Shown here one piece after another: positions 24,139 through 58,121 of a DNA stretch of 64,000 nt. The notes under the pieces were generated by a model. The model saw only the letters and a program-made list of their open reading frames with translations. It did no database searches and was not told the origin of the DNA. This DNA is from Hetaerina americana (taxonomy: Eukaryota > Arthropoda > Insecta > Odonata > Calopterygidae). How positions within the stretch are numbered: the first letter of the stretch is position 1; each line of letters begins with the position of its first letter. The position numbers and the translations under genes were made by a program. The stretch lies in assembly GCA_022747635.1 (NCBI GenBank), contig JAKTNV010000005.1, forward strand, positions 44,561,238 to 44,625,237, given 5' to 3'.

Positions 24139-27100
24139 CTTATGATCTATATACATCCAAAAATTCAGGTGACTAAAATTGAAATAATAGCATTTATACA
24201 ATGAAAGAATAGATAAACTTCATCATTACATGTCTTTACAATAAAGAATGAACACCTGTTTTCATGAAGAGTCAATTATTATTCAATCAAACTTTCTCTA
24301 TGAACGAGGTCGACAGCAGAAGCAGAGGAAAAGCCTATGTGAGATTGTAGCATTGCCATGATTCTGTCCAGAGACAGTGCCATTGGCTAAGGGATTCGAG
24401 GATTGTTTTGAGGGAGGTGGTTGAGTTTGAAATTTTCTGTTCTGGTACGGGGACTGTAACACCATCATAGATGCTTCGCATGGTTATGAAGGGTGTGAAG
24501 AGACTGTATTTAGGAAAATAAAGTAAATGGAAAGGATATTTTCCTAAAAGGCATATTCAATCTAAGCAATTTCAGGATTTAGAATGACTTGTGTCATTTA
24601 AACTTATTTGAATGGTAAATATATGAAAACAAAAGGAGCGAATTTTTTTCAAAAATCTATTTCATACCAATTAGTTTCTACACATGTTTGTTTTGGTTGT
24701 ACATATAAATTCATTGAAAATACCAGAAAGAAGAGTAACTATTATCAAGAATACCAATTTATTGAGTGGAATGAAGGAAAAACAAGTATATTCAAAACAA
24801 GATGCCAACTAACTTGATGTACATACAGGCTATAAAATTCATGTGAATTATAACCAAATATTTTTCAACTAACAGTAACTTTGAGTACAGCTCACAAACC
24901 TCTTGAGCATAAAAAATATTATGTGACTCTTAGTATTGTTTTAGGCTAACCACATCACCACCAATACAAGAGATAAAAAATTATCACTACAGAAGGATTT
25001 AAAAAAATTATATATTTATCAGAAAGACTGTACATAAGTAGTTGGCAGTTGTCATAGTATAAAACAAAAATCACAAAAGATAAGTTTATTGATATGAAAT
25101 AACTAATCTAATAAAACCACTCATACATACAGTAACAATCATCCTATCAAATGATTTACATTGTGGAATTATATGATAAAAAAGGAAATTTTACACAGCA
25201 CAAATGCGAATCTCTTGGAAACTCACTTAAGGAACACAGTCCTTTCTCCCTCCCTGCTGCACTTTCATCACATTCACATTATCATATCAGATCAAAGATT
25301 AACAACTATCCCCTCAGTAGTGACCACAAGAACTTTCAAATTAGAGGTTAACATGACATTAATTACCTTATTATTGAAATGAATTTCAATAAGTCAGATC
25401 CCAGGGAAATTGGGGTACAAATTTACAATGCATTTACTTTGGGTAAATATAGGGAATGTTAAAGTCAGGAAGCATTAAAGTAGAAGCTAAAAATGTTCCC
25501 ATTAATTGAATTTGCCTTTTTACCTGGAATATTATCTCAGTATGCAGGAGGAAGTGTGACATGATGTTTATTCAAATATGGTTGAATTTGTGTACATGTA
25601 TGTATTTAACAAATTGTAACGTAATTATACTACATGCTTTCATTAGTATTTCTTGTACTATGGGATCCATTTACCATGGTTGTTGGGTAAAAATGATATA
25701 TTTAGTTTCATTTCAGATTCCTGTTAAAATATTTTGATGCAAAATTAATTCTACATATAAGTTTTCAGAGATTTATGATTCACAGTGTTGCTCTAGCAGT
25801 ACATCCCATATTACACCATTAATTCAATTTGGAGAAAGTGATCTATATCCGAAAATGTAAATCAATTCATGCCTATGCCAAAAGAATTGAATTAAACAAT
25901 TCATGTTGCAAGAAGTAATCAGAGTTGTGCTTATATAACTTCATTTTTATTCCCTCTCCCAACTTCCCAAAAAACCTTTTCAGCGAGAGCTATCCCAATT
26001 CTAGATCCTGTATTACCAGGGGAATCCTTCCCTCCCAAACTAGATTTCATGCCATCAGCTAAATCAAAAATTATTTTCCATCTTTGGGATACACAATAAT
26101 TGCGTTCATTCCAAAAATGAATTTATAATTGCCTCAGCACAACTATATTTACATTGGGGATTTAATCCAACAATACATCCCCCAGTTCAACACAAAAATA
26201 TGAGGGTAGCATACAATGATAATATTTTATAGGTTCCAAATAAGAGCTTAGCTAATAAGGAAGTAGCATAAAAAGCCATTACAAGATAATTATCACAACA
26301 TGATAAGCAAGAGGCAGATGATTTTTGGGGATGTCAATTCCACAAAGAGGGTTGGGGAAAGCCATTCCTAGCCATACTGCAAATATAGAATGAGGTTTAT
26401 CAACCTCAAATTTTGTTCCCTGGGAAGTTACCTAGCTTATCTAGTAGTAAAACTCTGAAACAGCTTGTCTAAAAGGGTTGGATACACAATAGAAATGACA
26501 TTTAAAGAGTCTGTTCATCCCAAAAATTGTAACAATTTTAAATTTGACAGTTACACAAGACAAAAAACTGAGGAGAGAGCTATCACTATTCAAAAAAATG
26601 CACCAAAAATCACTTGGGTGATGCACTGAAGTCTTTATCTTTGGTGAGAATAACTCAGTTTTGCAGAGCAACTGTTGGAACAGCATCAACTGTTTTACCT
26701 AAGGGGGATAGCAATTATTGATTAACATAAAAAGACTGGAAGCCCATGCTGATTCCCACCCTTGCCTAAATCTACGAGCAACAAGAATCACTTTGGTATA
26801 AGTCCCAATACCATTTATGTGTACACAAAGTAGATGATAAAAGTTTTTTCAAAGGCATGTTACAAGTATTGCAACCAAATAAGTAATTAGTTGGTAAAAT
26901 CAGTAAAATGTAACTTGCCTTTTCATCAACATTGTCAATAATATGAATGGGTTAACAATTTAAAAGTTTCATAATCATAGACAGCAAAATGCATACTATG
27001 GATGCAGTAAAGTCAGGAACATGGCATTATATTTCTCCCAAATCCACCACAATCTTCAGTTTCCATGCTCTTTAAAGTGCTGACTTCAATGGCCTGAATG

Positions 27101-29199
27101 AACAGCAAGACTATCATGAAATTTTCTTCCAGTTATTTTTTTTAATTATAAGTATTTAATCAATATTTTAACTTAAATGTCTAACTAAGAATATTGAGCA
27201 TCTATGAGTTCTCATTTAATGCATCATGAATATTAGACCAAAAGACAGGTACAATGTTGGGCTAATTTTTCCAAGGCAAAACTCATAAGTTTACGCAATT
27301 TAGGACTGCATTTCCATGGAAGGATGGATGGGAAACTACAAATAGCTAAATAGAAGTGATAAAGTTACATTTTTATGATGATAAAGAATTGATGATCAAA
27401 ATGTGAGGCGAATTTCCGCCTTAACTATATCTGTCGAAAGTCAGCAATAAAATAAAATTAGATATGAGTTGAAAAATAAAATATGAACATGAAAAATCCT
27501 GTATAATTTAGCACTTCTTTTTTACAATAATATATTAAAATTTTTAATTACTTTAAATAATCCCAAGAAAAAATGAGATTTCAAACAATAATACAAAAGT
27601 CTTTAGAAAAATTTTTAAAGGACAAACATTTGGTCAAGTTAAAAATCCAATGGAAATATAAATGAATACATTTGTCAATACAAAGCCCAAAAATCAGGAC
27701 TTTTTCCTTGATGCATTGCGTGTGGAAGCAAGTTAACACAAAGTTTTCATTGCACATCAATACTGTTCTACTTATTTTTATAAAATGTGAAGAAAATTAA
27801 AGATATCTATGACTTTCAAAAAATTGCAAAAGAATATAACATAATTATGGTTTTATTTACAGTTTCTGCAATTTAATAACACCAATATCTTATATGAATT
27901 CAAAAAACCTTTTATATGTGCCTCTAGGTGATAGAATGAGGTCGGTGTAAGTTAAGAAAAAATATCTACTAGTTGGCCAAGGAATCAGAAAAAAGATTGA
28001 ATAATTATGGGTGAACTTAAACATAAAAAAAGCAGTGTTACAATTTTTTGCATCTTAACTCAGAAAATAGCATTATTCACCTCTGGAAAATTCTTTAGGC
28101 GAAACATTCAGGGTGTAACACTTCCCAATGTTGAATTTTAGTTCTACACACTTAAATGAATATGTTTATGATGTATGAAGTGATAATGGTTGCTTTAAAA
28201 TTGATCATTCCCTCATATAAAACTAATCTATGGGTATTTTCAATGTTCTTGCATCATTTTACCATGTATATTTTTAGCCACAATATGCTGACTTAGCATA
28301 TTGTAATTTTCATGGTACCACAAAATATTATTTTATCATTTGATAACCAAAGAGCCATATCAAAGGAAAATTAATAAGTAATTCGACATATTCCATAGAA
28401 AAAAGTTTATTTTTACTTCATATCCACAATTAAATAAACTAATTTCAATGCATGACTGATTATGTATGACAATTATAATGACAACGGTGCAAAGTGAAAA
28501 TGACAGTTTCATATTGATAAGGAATCCAAATGCGGTGGTAGGTGAAGAGACAGGAGAGTGAAGTAAGAAAGAGTTATGAAAAAGGAATGACTTTCGGGAG
28601 AAATCAATGGAATTCCAGGAGAATTGGATTAATGAATTAACCTAATGTAATGTAATTAACCTGGTTTCCATATCAAGACAGATGTAGGTACAAATAGATA
28701 ATGGCAGGTGACTTACGGAGGTATTGATTAGATTATATTATTGTTAACATAAATTAAATAACAGGATTGTTAAATCATTTTCTCAGGAGCAGATTCAGAA
28801 TGAGATCAAAATTGAGTGGCAATGCAATGCAGCATCGAATTCAAGATGATTAGAAAGGGAAGATGGATAAGAAAATGAATGCAGAAGCATTATTTGAAAT
28901 GAAGAGGGGGCGTACCAGAAAGAATTGAAAAATTTCTGAGTGAAGGGTAAGTATACCTTAAAAACAGCACGAAGAACACAACACAACAGGCGAGAACAGC
29001 TCAAAAAAGGTACACACAATAAAGACCACAAATGATATAATGGGAGCAGTAAACAGAAAAAAAATGGGAAAGACTTAGGTGACAGAAGAGATGATAATAA
29101 AGACATGAGAGAAGAAGATGGCGACTATAAACACAAAATACAAATTAATTAAAAATTGGCAATTTTATTTTATTTTTGGGAAAATTGCCAAATTTTGAT
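24139..29199. other. AT-rich stretch, no gene seen
   Basis: Five kilobases between PAO-A and PAO-B coding exons with no protein-like frame, no RNA gene and no repeat that I can name. Part near 28.5-29.2 kb is purine-rich and may be the worn 5' part of the LINE that follows. Confidence 0.5.
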
Positions 29200-30520
29200 T
29201 AATCATGACATTCCACCATATCACACCTGAAACATCCCTTCTTATACAAAATACGAAGGTGGAAGCACAAAAAACTAAATAATAAACCTAAGAATGATAT
29301 TGATAGGGTGAATAAAATGTCGTGGAATGAGTGCGAGGATAGTGAGACCACAAAGAAAAAGGGAAATGTGTATCAATACATGAATGAAATAGAGCTGTAG
29401 GAAATTAAGATGAAATAATCCCTGCTCACCATTAAAGAAACAATATGAAATGTTTTGATCAAAGCAGGAGAGATTCAGATAAGATGCAAAAATTACACAC
29501 AGGATCTACATGCACCATAAAGATGTTACGTCAGGAAATTTAGACATCATGGGAATATTAAGTATGTACATGAAGATAGCTTGGGACCTAACATACTCAA
29601 ACATGAGATAGACTACGTATCAAAGGAAATGCAATCATACATACATACGGGGATAAACAACATCCCTGACCAAAATAATGAAGGGTTAGAAAAACTTAGT
29701 AGAAACAGTTTTTATGGACTCTTTTGAAACATCAATGAGGGAGAAAATTGGATAGATGACTTTACACAATAAGTATCAATTCCTATCATCCATTATAAAA
29801 ATAAATTGGAATGTAATCAGGATATATTTATTTGCTCATGGATTCTACTGTATGGATAACAAGAAAACATTTGGCAGGGTGATAAATGGGGATCAGGTAA
29901 TGAATGTAATGCAGGAAATGCACGTACAGTACATGTATAGGTGACCTATTAGAAATGTGCAAATGTCTCAGACTGCAAAAGTGCATGTAATGGCTGAGGA
30001 ATAATAGAGGACAGTCATTGGTAGGAGAGAATGAAAGTAGATGGGGAATTTATTGAATGGATATGAAGGCAGATGATCAAACTTTAGTTAGCCAAGGGAT
30101 TGAACTCATTTCTGAGGATATAACAGAACCAATGTAATAAAAGTGGGATCCATTTTTGGATCAATTAAAATAACGCAAAGACAAAAATGTCCTCAAGATA
30201 TATGAAGACAAACATTAAAGTTGGAGGGCATAAACTTAATCAGGTTGACCAGCTATCTAGGAAGTGTTTCGGATGAAGTTGGCCAATGCAGACAGGACAG
30301 AAGATGAATTGTGTCAGGTGGCTTTTACAAAAATGAGGGTTTTGCTGATTAGGACCTAGAATATAAATTTAAAAAATATATAATGTGGAAACTTTGAAAT
30401 GGAGCATAGTTTTTATGGCTCCAAAACTTGATCATTGAGGCAAGGGAAAAGGAGAATTTTGAGTGTGAGTGTGGAGGAGAATGGCAGGAGTGCAATGATG
30501 GAAAGAGAAGCAAAGGAGTT
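29200..30520 (+). mobile_element. RTE-like LINE relic, plus strand
   Basis: Plus-strand frames keep MDNKKTFGRV (RT AFDRV block), KADDQTLVS near 30065 (the ADD catalytic block), KTNIKVGGHKLNQVDQLS near 30210-30250, the same block seen as KLNIK...EQVEQF in the 1.1-3.0 kb copy, and WSIVFMAPK near 30400 (usual WSI..YGAE). Many stops. Confidence 0.6.
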
Positions 30521-30959
30521 TTCACATTAATAGGAAAGAGATACAGTCACTACTGACAATTCAAAAGAGGCTGGGGAAAAGAAACAAAAGGCATACTGAC
30601 AGGCAATGGAATGTTGAAGACTGTAAATAGAGGGGAAAATGTTGGGTAAATGAAGTAGAGGGTGGAATAGATAGGCATATTAGATAGAATGAAGGGAGGC
30701 AGTAAATCTGTAGAGCTTAAGAATGCTGAATTGTAGTGTAGTGTGTTGAGTACAGAATTAAATAGTGTAAGGGATAGAGTGTGGTATTTTACATTAAGTA
30801 TCGTGTTTTGTGTCATATTAGGCAGGTCTAAGAAGATAAGTAGAGATTATTAGTCTCTCTGTTCATCAACAACCTTCCCACCCGAAATAATGCAGGTCAT
30901 AATTAAAAAATAAGAACTATTTTCTTATAATTACATATTGGATAGTCAGAATGAAGCTA

Positions 30960-31795
30960 TGTGCATGCAGCACCATCTATTGATTGTCACTGAAGTTATT
31001 GTTTAGATTCAATTGTCGATTGCCTGTCAGTGAGTGCAGATAGCAGTGTCCACAAAAAGCATTGCTCCCACTAGTTACGAAGTGAATGCTATGACTCTTT
31101 TTCTGTGCAAAAGGATTATCAGTTGTCCAAGTTCATTGGGCGCTTTGCCTAGTTTAAGAACCTACAGTTATGAGTGAAGTAAAGATTAGACAATGGTGTT
31201 GAGACATCAAAAATGTGCATCATGAAGAGCAAACTAGCATGCCCAGTATCCAGACCAAAGAAATTGTTCAACAAGTGGACCAATAACTAGAGTCTAATCG
31301 ATGATTAATGGTTATTGCTCTGGCTGATATATTTCTTCTATTTGGATGCAACACTTTTTACAAGATGGACAAGATGTGTTATGGAAAAGCTCAGATATCA
31401 CAAATTGTGCGCATGGTGGATACCAAAAATGCTTACAGACCAACAAAAAGAGCGAAAAAAGTCGAGCGGAGGAGCATTTTTAGACCACTTTCGAACTTTT
31501 TGATCACCCACCCTACAGTCCAGACCTTGTACCTGAAAGAGTGTCTTGGTGGACAACGGTTTGAAGACAACAAGGAACTCTAGACTACCATTGTCAACTG
31601 GTTAAATTCCCAGATGTTGAACTTCTATGCTGAGGGATTAAAGAAGCAGGTGTAATATTATGAAAAGTACTTAAAAGCTAAAGGCGATTATGTAGAAAAA
31701 GATAGTAGTTTGGTACGAAACTAAAACTGTCAGAACTTTTTCTGATGAATACATTTTTTTATGAAAAAATGGACCTTACTTATAATCCTCATATC
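30960..31795 (+). mobile_element. Mariner relic with missing catalytic core
   Basis: The plus strand retains TVMSEVKIRQWC and the helix-turn-helix end, then LCAWWIPKMLTDQQKER. It then jumps directly to DHPPYSPDLVP (third catalytic Asp block) and the tail KAKGDYVEKD. Stops occur throughout. The ends are not clearly defined. Confidence 0.65.
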
Positions 31796-32099
31796 TACTT
31801 ATGCATTACCATCACTAAGATGCTTATTAATATCAGTAATCTATCTATCTGTTAATGGATTTGGATGGACACAAGCTACCAAGCTGTATGGCGACAAACC
31901 CCTTTTCCCTTCTAAAAACACAACCTGACATCCAACATTACAGTACGCTCTTCTTCAATTCTGCATACTTCCTCCCTTCATTCCTGCCAACATCCCTATC
32001 CTATTTCTGCCCCATCCTCTCTCGCCTAATATTCTTCTCTCTACTAGTCTTCAACATACCATTACCAATTAAAAAGCTTTGCTTCCATCTTTGATGCCT

Positions 32100-32338
32100 C
32101 CTCTTGATTTCCCTAAATATCCTCACTCCTCCCTTACTATACTTCCTCACTTGTTTCCTATCAATCTACTTCACCTTTTCCATTCTTCTCCACACCCACA
32201 TTTCAAAAGCCTCCAATCTATGTCTATCCTCCTGCTTCAATGACCACGCTTCCGCGCCGTACATAGCTATGCTCCATATGAGGGTTTTAACAAGTCTTTT
32301 CTTAACATCCTTACTCAATGTCCCTGTCATCAACATTG
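32100..32338 (-). mobile_element. RTE-like LINE fragment (RT C-terminal region)
   Basis: The minus-strand frame MTGTLSKDVKKRLVKTLIWS, AMYGAEAWSLKQEDRHRLEA and MWVWRRMEKVK is a well-preserved RT tail. It stops abruptly at the mariner junction. Confidence 0.75.
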
Positions 32339-33178
32339 TCAGTAACATTCCCCTTCAACATTCATGCACAGGTTTGAGGTCATTTCATTCATCCAGTGTA
32401 TTTTGAGTAGCAGAAGTATGGAGATGTGTTCTAGTGCTATGTCAATGCAAGTTAAACAGCATGCTGTTATCAAATTTTGAACTGCTGAAAAAGCGACTCC
32501 TACAGATATTCATCATCGTTTAAAGGTTGTTTATGGTGACAATGCTGTTGATAGGTCTACTGTAAATCGATAGGTAGTAAAATTTCATGGTTGCGAGCCG
32601 GGAAAAGCCATAATTGTTGATGAAACACGCAGTGGACATTCAATCACTGCCGCAGACGATGAACGTCGCAAACTCGTTGAAGATTTGATTCAAAATGACC
32701 GGCAAATCACTCTTAAGGGTATTGCCAACCATATCGGTTGAGTTTGTCATGTTAAAGGCAGCCTGGCACCAATAATCTTGCAACATGAAAAGGCTTGTCC
32801 ACACACCTCGCGCGCAACTGGAGAGGCTCCGCAAAACCAGAAATTTGAACCGATTCCACACCCTCCTTATTCCCCCAATCTTGCGCCTTGTGCTTTTTAT
32901 TTTTTTCCTCAACTCAAGGGTAATCATTACACCTGCGATGATGAGGTGAAGGCAGCTGTCAATAACAGCATGCTGTTTAACTCGCATTGACATAGCACTA
33001 GAACACTTCTTACTACTTCCGCTTCTCAAAATACACTGGATGAATGTAACAACCTCAAACTTGCAACTGCGTGTTTAGGGGGGAATGTTACTTCCACATG
33101 CCACCAGGAGTGCTTCTGAAGGTCATTTTGTTTGTGGTCTACAAGCGTGTGTGCATTAGTTTTCAGTCTACCCTCGTA
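32339..33178 (+). mobile_element. Fold-back mariner relic
   Basis: The left arm 32341-32470 and right arm 32962-33092 are inverted copies, closest over about 85 bp around the transposase start (CSSAMSM, VKQHAVI readable inward from both). The loop holds HTH pieces (DIHHRLKVVYGDN, LVEDLIQNDRQITLKGIANH) and the DHPPYSP-like block HPPYSPNLAPCAFYF. The right tip is CCCTCG before TA (33171-33178); a matching left tip is absent where the LINE begins. Confidence 0.7.
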
Positions 33179-34100
33179 TAAAATACTTTACAATTTGACA
33201 TTAAACTATGTTCTTTCCCTATCTCTAATACAGGAAATTCATAGCTTGAAAATAATAATATTTGATCTGGTTGATTAGTCCGCATAATTCAGACCCCTGG
33301 AAACATAGCTGAATACCCTGAGATAAAATTAATCAAAGTCATAAATCATTCAAAAATTTTTTTTGAAACTTCATGAATTCCAATCAGACATATTTATTAA
33401 GTCATCTCTAAAAATGCAGAAAGTAAAAAGGGTTTGAGCAGTTTGCTTTCACTTGGCCTAAACAATTTTAGCTGGGATAATTACAATTTTAAAATACACC
33501 TAAATTGTTATCAAATAACACAAAATTTAAATGAAAAAGTTTTGTGAAAAAAGTTTGATACTAACTAATAACTATGCACTCTTGGCAACTACAGAGATGA
33601 CCAATCAATGAAAATAAAGAGATATCCAATTACTCAAATAAAAATTACTTCATCTGCAATCTCAACATACCCAAGTGACTAAAGACCGACCAAGAAATGT
33701 GAAATAATGGGATTCACCGAACCATCACCCAAGCCAGTAGGATCATATGGGCAGCTCAAAAATTTAAGATTGACACCAACTAAACCATTTTGGAGAAGCT
33801 CACTATCTGATTACTATGATTAGATGACATTACCTTTCAGAAGCAGGGGTGCACTTGGGCAATGAAATGCAATTTCTAAGAAAAAAATTTCAGGCTGAGG
33901 TCGCAACTTAAGGAAGGGGAAGGTGAAAGGGCATGTACGTGGGTCCTCCAAAAAGTCCTTAGAAAATCCAATAGTTGAAGCACCCATAGTATTGGAAGAC
34001 ATTTGCCATTAGTAGGCCTCATCTCAGTAAGACTCACTCAGTTTCATTTTCATGGTCGATTGAAGTCAATTAAAATCTTGCAAATTTAGAAAAATAGACA
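33179..34100. other. Intergenic stretch between mariner relics, nothing recognised
   Basis: No coding or repeat signature beyond AT-rich sequence. Confidence 0.45.
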
Positions 34101-35118
34101 AAAATGAGTTTCCTACGGTAATTAAACACTTAGTTAAAAGGTTAAATGCCAAAAGAAATCAAAGCCGAGTTGGACGAAGTTCAAGGCACATCTATCTGCT
34201 CCTGTATTTTCGACTGTATACAATTGAGTTAAATTAGTTTAAATGTAGCCATACATTCACAAATGATGAAGAACATCTTTCGAGTTATCCATTGGAAGTA
34301 TCTTCCTCTGAAATGATCGACAATATCCAAGATGTGGTTTTGAGTGATTGACAAATTGAAGTTCATGAAATTGTAGTGGGCACAGGCATATCATAAGGTA
34401 CAGTGCTTTCAATTTTGCACAAAAAATTAGAAGTGAAAAAATCTCCACAAGATGGGTGCCACATTTCATCTCAGTGTAAATGAATTCATATGGCCGATTT
34501 GGAGCCTGTTATGGCACTTTTCCCCTGCAGTCCTGTCAAGGTTCTGCATCAATAAATAACCATGAACAAAACATAGATACACTACAATAGTTCAGAAACA
34601 TCCAGGCGAAACAGTCAGAAAAGTTTCTAAAGGCTCCAAAGAAGGCAAAGACTGTCAACTTGGTCAACAAGGGGATGCACATGGAATCATCTACATCCAA
34701 TACTTGCAAAAACGAAAATTAAAGAATATACTCCATTGTTATTGCACTGGTTGAGCGAAGAAATCAAGGAAAGCCCTCATTTGGCAAAGAAAAAATTCTC
34801 TTCTATCAAGACAATGCACAGATGCTCACCAGCACAATTTCAATTGAAAAAATTATGGAATTGGTATTCACCAGATTTGGCCCCCGGTGACTTTTTTTAT
34901 TTCCAAACTTGAAAAAATGGCTTGGAAAACGATTCACATTAAATGAGGAGGTCATCACCAACACAGATGCCAATTTTGAGAACTTTCCGAAATCCTATTT
35001 ATTGGATGGCTTAAAGGAATCGGAGATTGCTTGGAAAAAAGTAATGAGATAGAAGGAGATTGTTGAAAAATAACAAAAAAAGTTACCAAAATAATTTGTT
35101 TTTCTATTTTACCCTAAG
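34100..35118 (+). mobile_element. Mariner relic, decayed but near full length
   Basis: The plus strand shows MPKEIKAELDEVQG, FYQDNAQMLTS (second Asp block), a worn SPDLAP(G)D block, LKKWLGKRFTLNEEVI and the tail YLLDGLKESEIAWKK, in several frames. It is closest to the 48.8-50.1 kb copy. The end near TTTTACCCTAAGG resembles that copy's right tip. Confidence 0.65.
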
Positions 35119-35501
35119 GAATCACTGAACAACCCGTGAATGTACCACACTGGGGGTTGTACAGCGTAAAAAAAGGTAAAGTAATTTTTTTGTAAACTGA
35201 ACATTTCTTGGCACTTCTGGTAATTGTCACAACACAACACTGCATACAATACGCCCAGGAAATCACAAGGGTTGAAAGGTAAAAGGAATGGCTGCACCTG
35301 AATCCATTTCTGATGTGCCAAACTTGTGGCCCTGGTTGAGAAAATGGTGGCATCCCTTGTACCAACTGAAAATCAGCTTTATTCTGAAAATGATATTGAC
35401 AAGGTTGCACATTGATGACTGCAATAGTAGGTGTTAGGAGTCTATGCATAAGAAAATGGTCCCACTGATCAGGTGCCTGCCACAAAATCTTTAAAACATA
35501 C

Positions 35502-35577
35502 CTCAACTTGGCAATTTGCAGAAACCCACAAAATCCCTCGTGATGTGAAGCAGAGAGCAGCTACTTATTTTTATATA
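35502..35577 (-). promoter_or_regulatory. Candidate TATA promoter with short spliced leader exon
   Basis: On the minus strand a TATATAAAAA box (35577-35568) is followed about 31 nt from its first base by TTCACAT, a fair arthropod initiator (A at 35546). A 45-nt leader without ATG then ends at a strong donor GAG/GTATGT (last exon base 35502). It lies between PAO-A and PAO-B and could be the non-coding first exon of PAO-B, whose coding exon begins with an acceptor one base before its ATG. Pure sequence inference. Confidence 0.3.
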
Positions 35578-37580
35578 GGAGGAGAACTAGGAAGCCAGTT
35601 TAGCACCATTCTTTCAACTGTATGCATGGTAAAAAACTAACAGCTCAATGTAGTGATGTGAAATGGAAGGTAATAGGGAAACCACTATATCATTCTCCTA
35701 TAAAATCAATTATTTACTACCTCTTTCTTTCTTGTTATTTGAATTCTAGGCATGATAAAATCCTCTAAGAGTAAAATGCTCTGAAGTCAGACTGGTAACT
35801 CACCAGGATAAAGACTAACAGAGAGAACATTATGTGAATGTGTCCTGTCATTTGGTATTGGAATTTTGAATGCTTAATCTCTGACAACTCATGACAGTTT
35901 CAGGGTAAAATAATGAAGAAAAGACAGGTATATGTTATGGTGTGCTGAGAAGAGGAGTGGCAAGTTTATTTTCAAAAAAATTAAATAGCAATGAAGGATG
36001 GTGATAATGGGATGAAAATGGAGCTGACATAAAAATAAAACTAGGATTGAATATGTAAACAAATATCACGGCCCCTGCAAGCAGATCCATCACATTGAAA
36101 ATACTAAGAAAATTGTACCATATGCATTATTGCTAAAGAAGGTATTCATTAGAAATACGTTAATATAATGGCAATTTTAAATCATCAGAAAAAAAATTCA
36201 TTACAGTCTACCAAATCCTGAGTTCATTAGGGTCTACCTGCAAACCTCTGCTAAAATTTTTTATTGGAAAAGTTTATATTTTGTTATTTTCTTATTGATA
36301 GATTTACTGAAATTCTCCATAGTTTGTACGCATTTTAACACCATTCTTGATAAAAAATGTTAAAATCTAAAAGCTTGAATACATTAATTATCTTTTATGT
36401 AAAATACTTTATTCTATACTTTGAAATATAACAAGTTTTTTAACTCCGAATCACCCATTGCAAGCTTTTGACAACAAGCATCACTCTTGACTGAAATATT
36501 GTAAAAAAAGATAAACGGTTTGAACTTTTTTCATGATATCTACATCAGGTGAACTTGAAACCAAAATAAGTATGGGTTGTGGAATTAGGTTTATACAGTT
36601 CCTGCTTTCAATTATAAAATAAAGGTCTTTATCAAGAATATTTTGAGACAAATTTCCACATTAATAAACATATTACGCCCAAGACAAAAATGAGTCAAAT
36701 GTTGTATCGGTTCACCCCTAAGATTGTTGGAATATTGATAAAAAAGGGAGACTTAAATTTTCAAAGAATAAAAATAAAAAATAGAAAAGAACCATAAAAT
36801 GTACAAAAAAACAATTGAGTACACCTTTTAAAGAAGCAAATATTGAATTTATGATAGCATCAGGTATATCAAGTAATACTAATGTAACACTGTACTGCAT
36901 AGAGAAAAGACAGATGCACACTTATAGCAGCTTAATTGTTATACTCCAGAATAGCAGAATGCAAAGAAATATTTTTTTTTAACATAGACTTGAAGCCGTA
37001 CGTAGTTATTACAGAAGATTGTTAACTGTCTGATCTAAGCGAGAATACAATAATTCCTAAAAGATGACCAATTTCGACTTCGCAGAAGTAAGGTTATAAG
37101 GAAAGCCATAAACATTAGTCCTGAAGTTAATGAAAGAGAAAAGATTGGGAAATGACTAACACACTTCCCCCATATTCAATACTATACAAATAATAATACG
37201 TGCATGAATATTTACTAATATAGCGCATGAATAATACATAGGTATAAACAGATGATCCATTAGGATCAAATGAGGATCCTTGATGTAGGTATCAAGTGTG
37301 TAACTTAAGATTGTTTCTCCAACTAAATCGAAAATATTAAATACAAACTTAACATCATTAAACACATATATTAATATGCATTAAATGAGAACTTTTTACA
37401 ATTACTTTGGTGTCTATTTCTTATAGAATGAGATTCTACTTTCTAAATTGAAGAGGTCACTAATTTTCCATTCTCTTGTCCAGAATAAAAACCCCACAAC
37501 CCAAAATCCTTTACTATATTTTGAAGGCATTAAAATTGCAGAACAATATTTGAAAAAAGATAATATCTACATATTCTGCT
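35578..37580. other. 3' flank of PAO-A, no gene seen
   Basis: AT-rich. I could not find a convincing polyadenylation signal within the first few hundred bases after the PAO-A stop; an AATAAA on this strand lies near 36410. Confidence 0.4.

Positions 37581-58121
<20,541 letters not shown>

Noticed and set aside
23977..24201. tRNA-like sequences at the SINE heads as real tRNA genes
   Set aside because: The acceptor and anticodon stems do not close and each head continues into a conserved SINE body.
35114..35506. 130-codon minus frame
   Set aside because: It starts across a strong splice donor and shows no domain. It probably lies in an intron after the candidate leader exon and runs into a mariner end.
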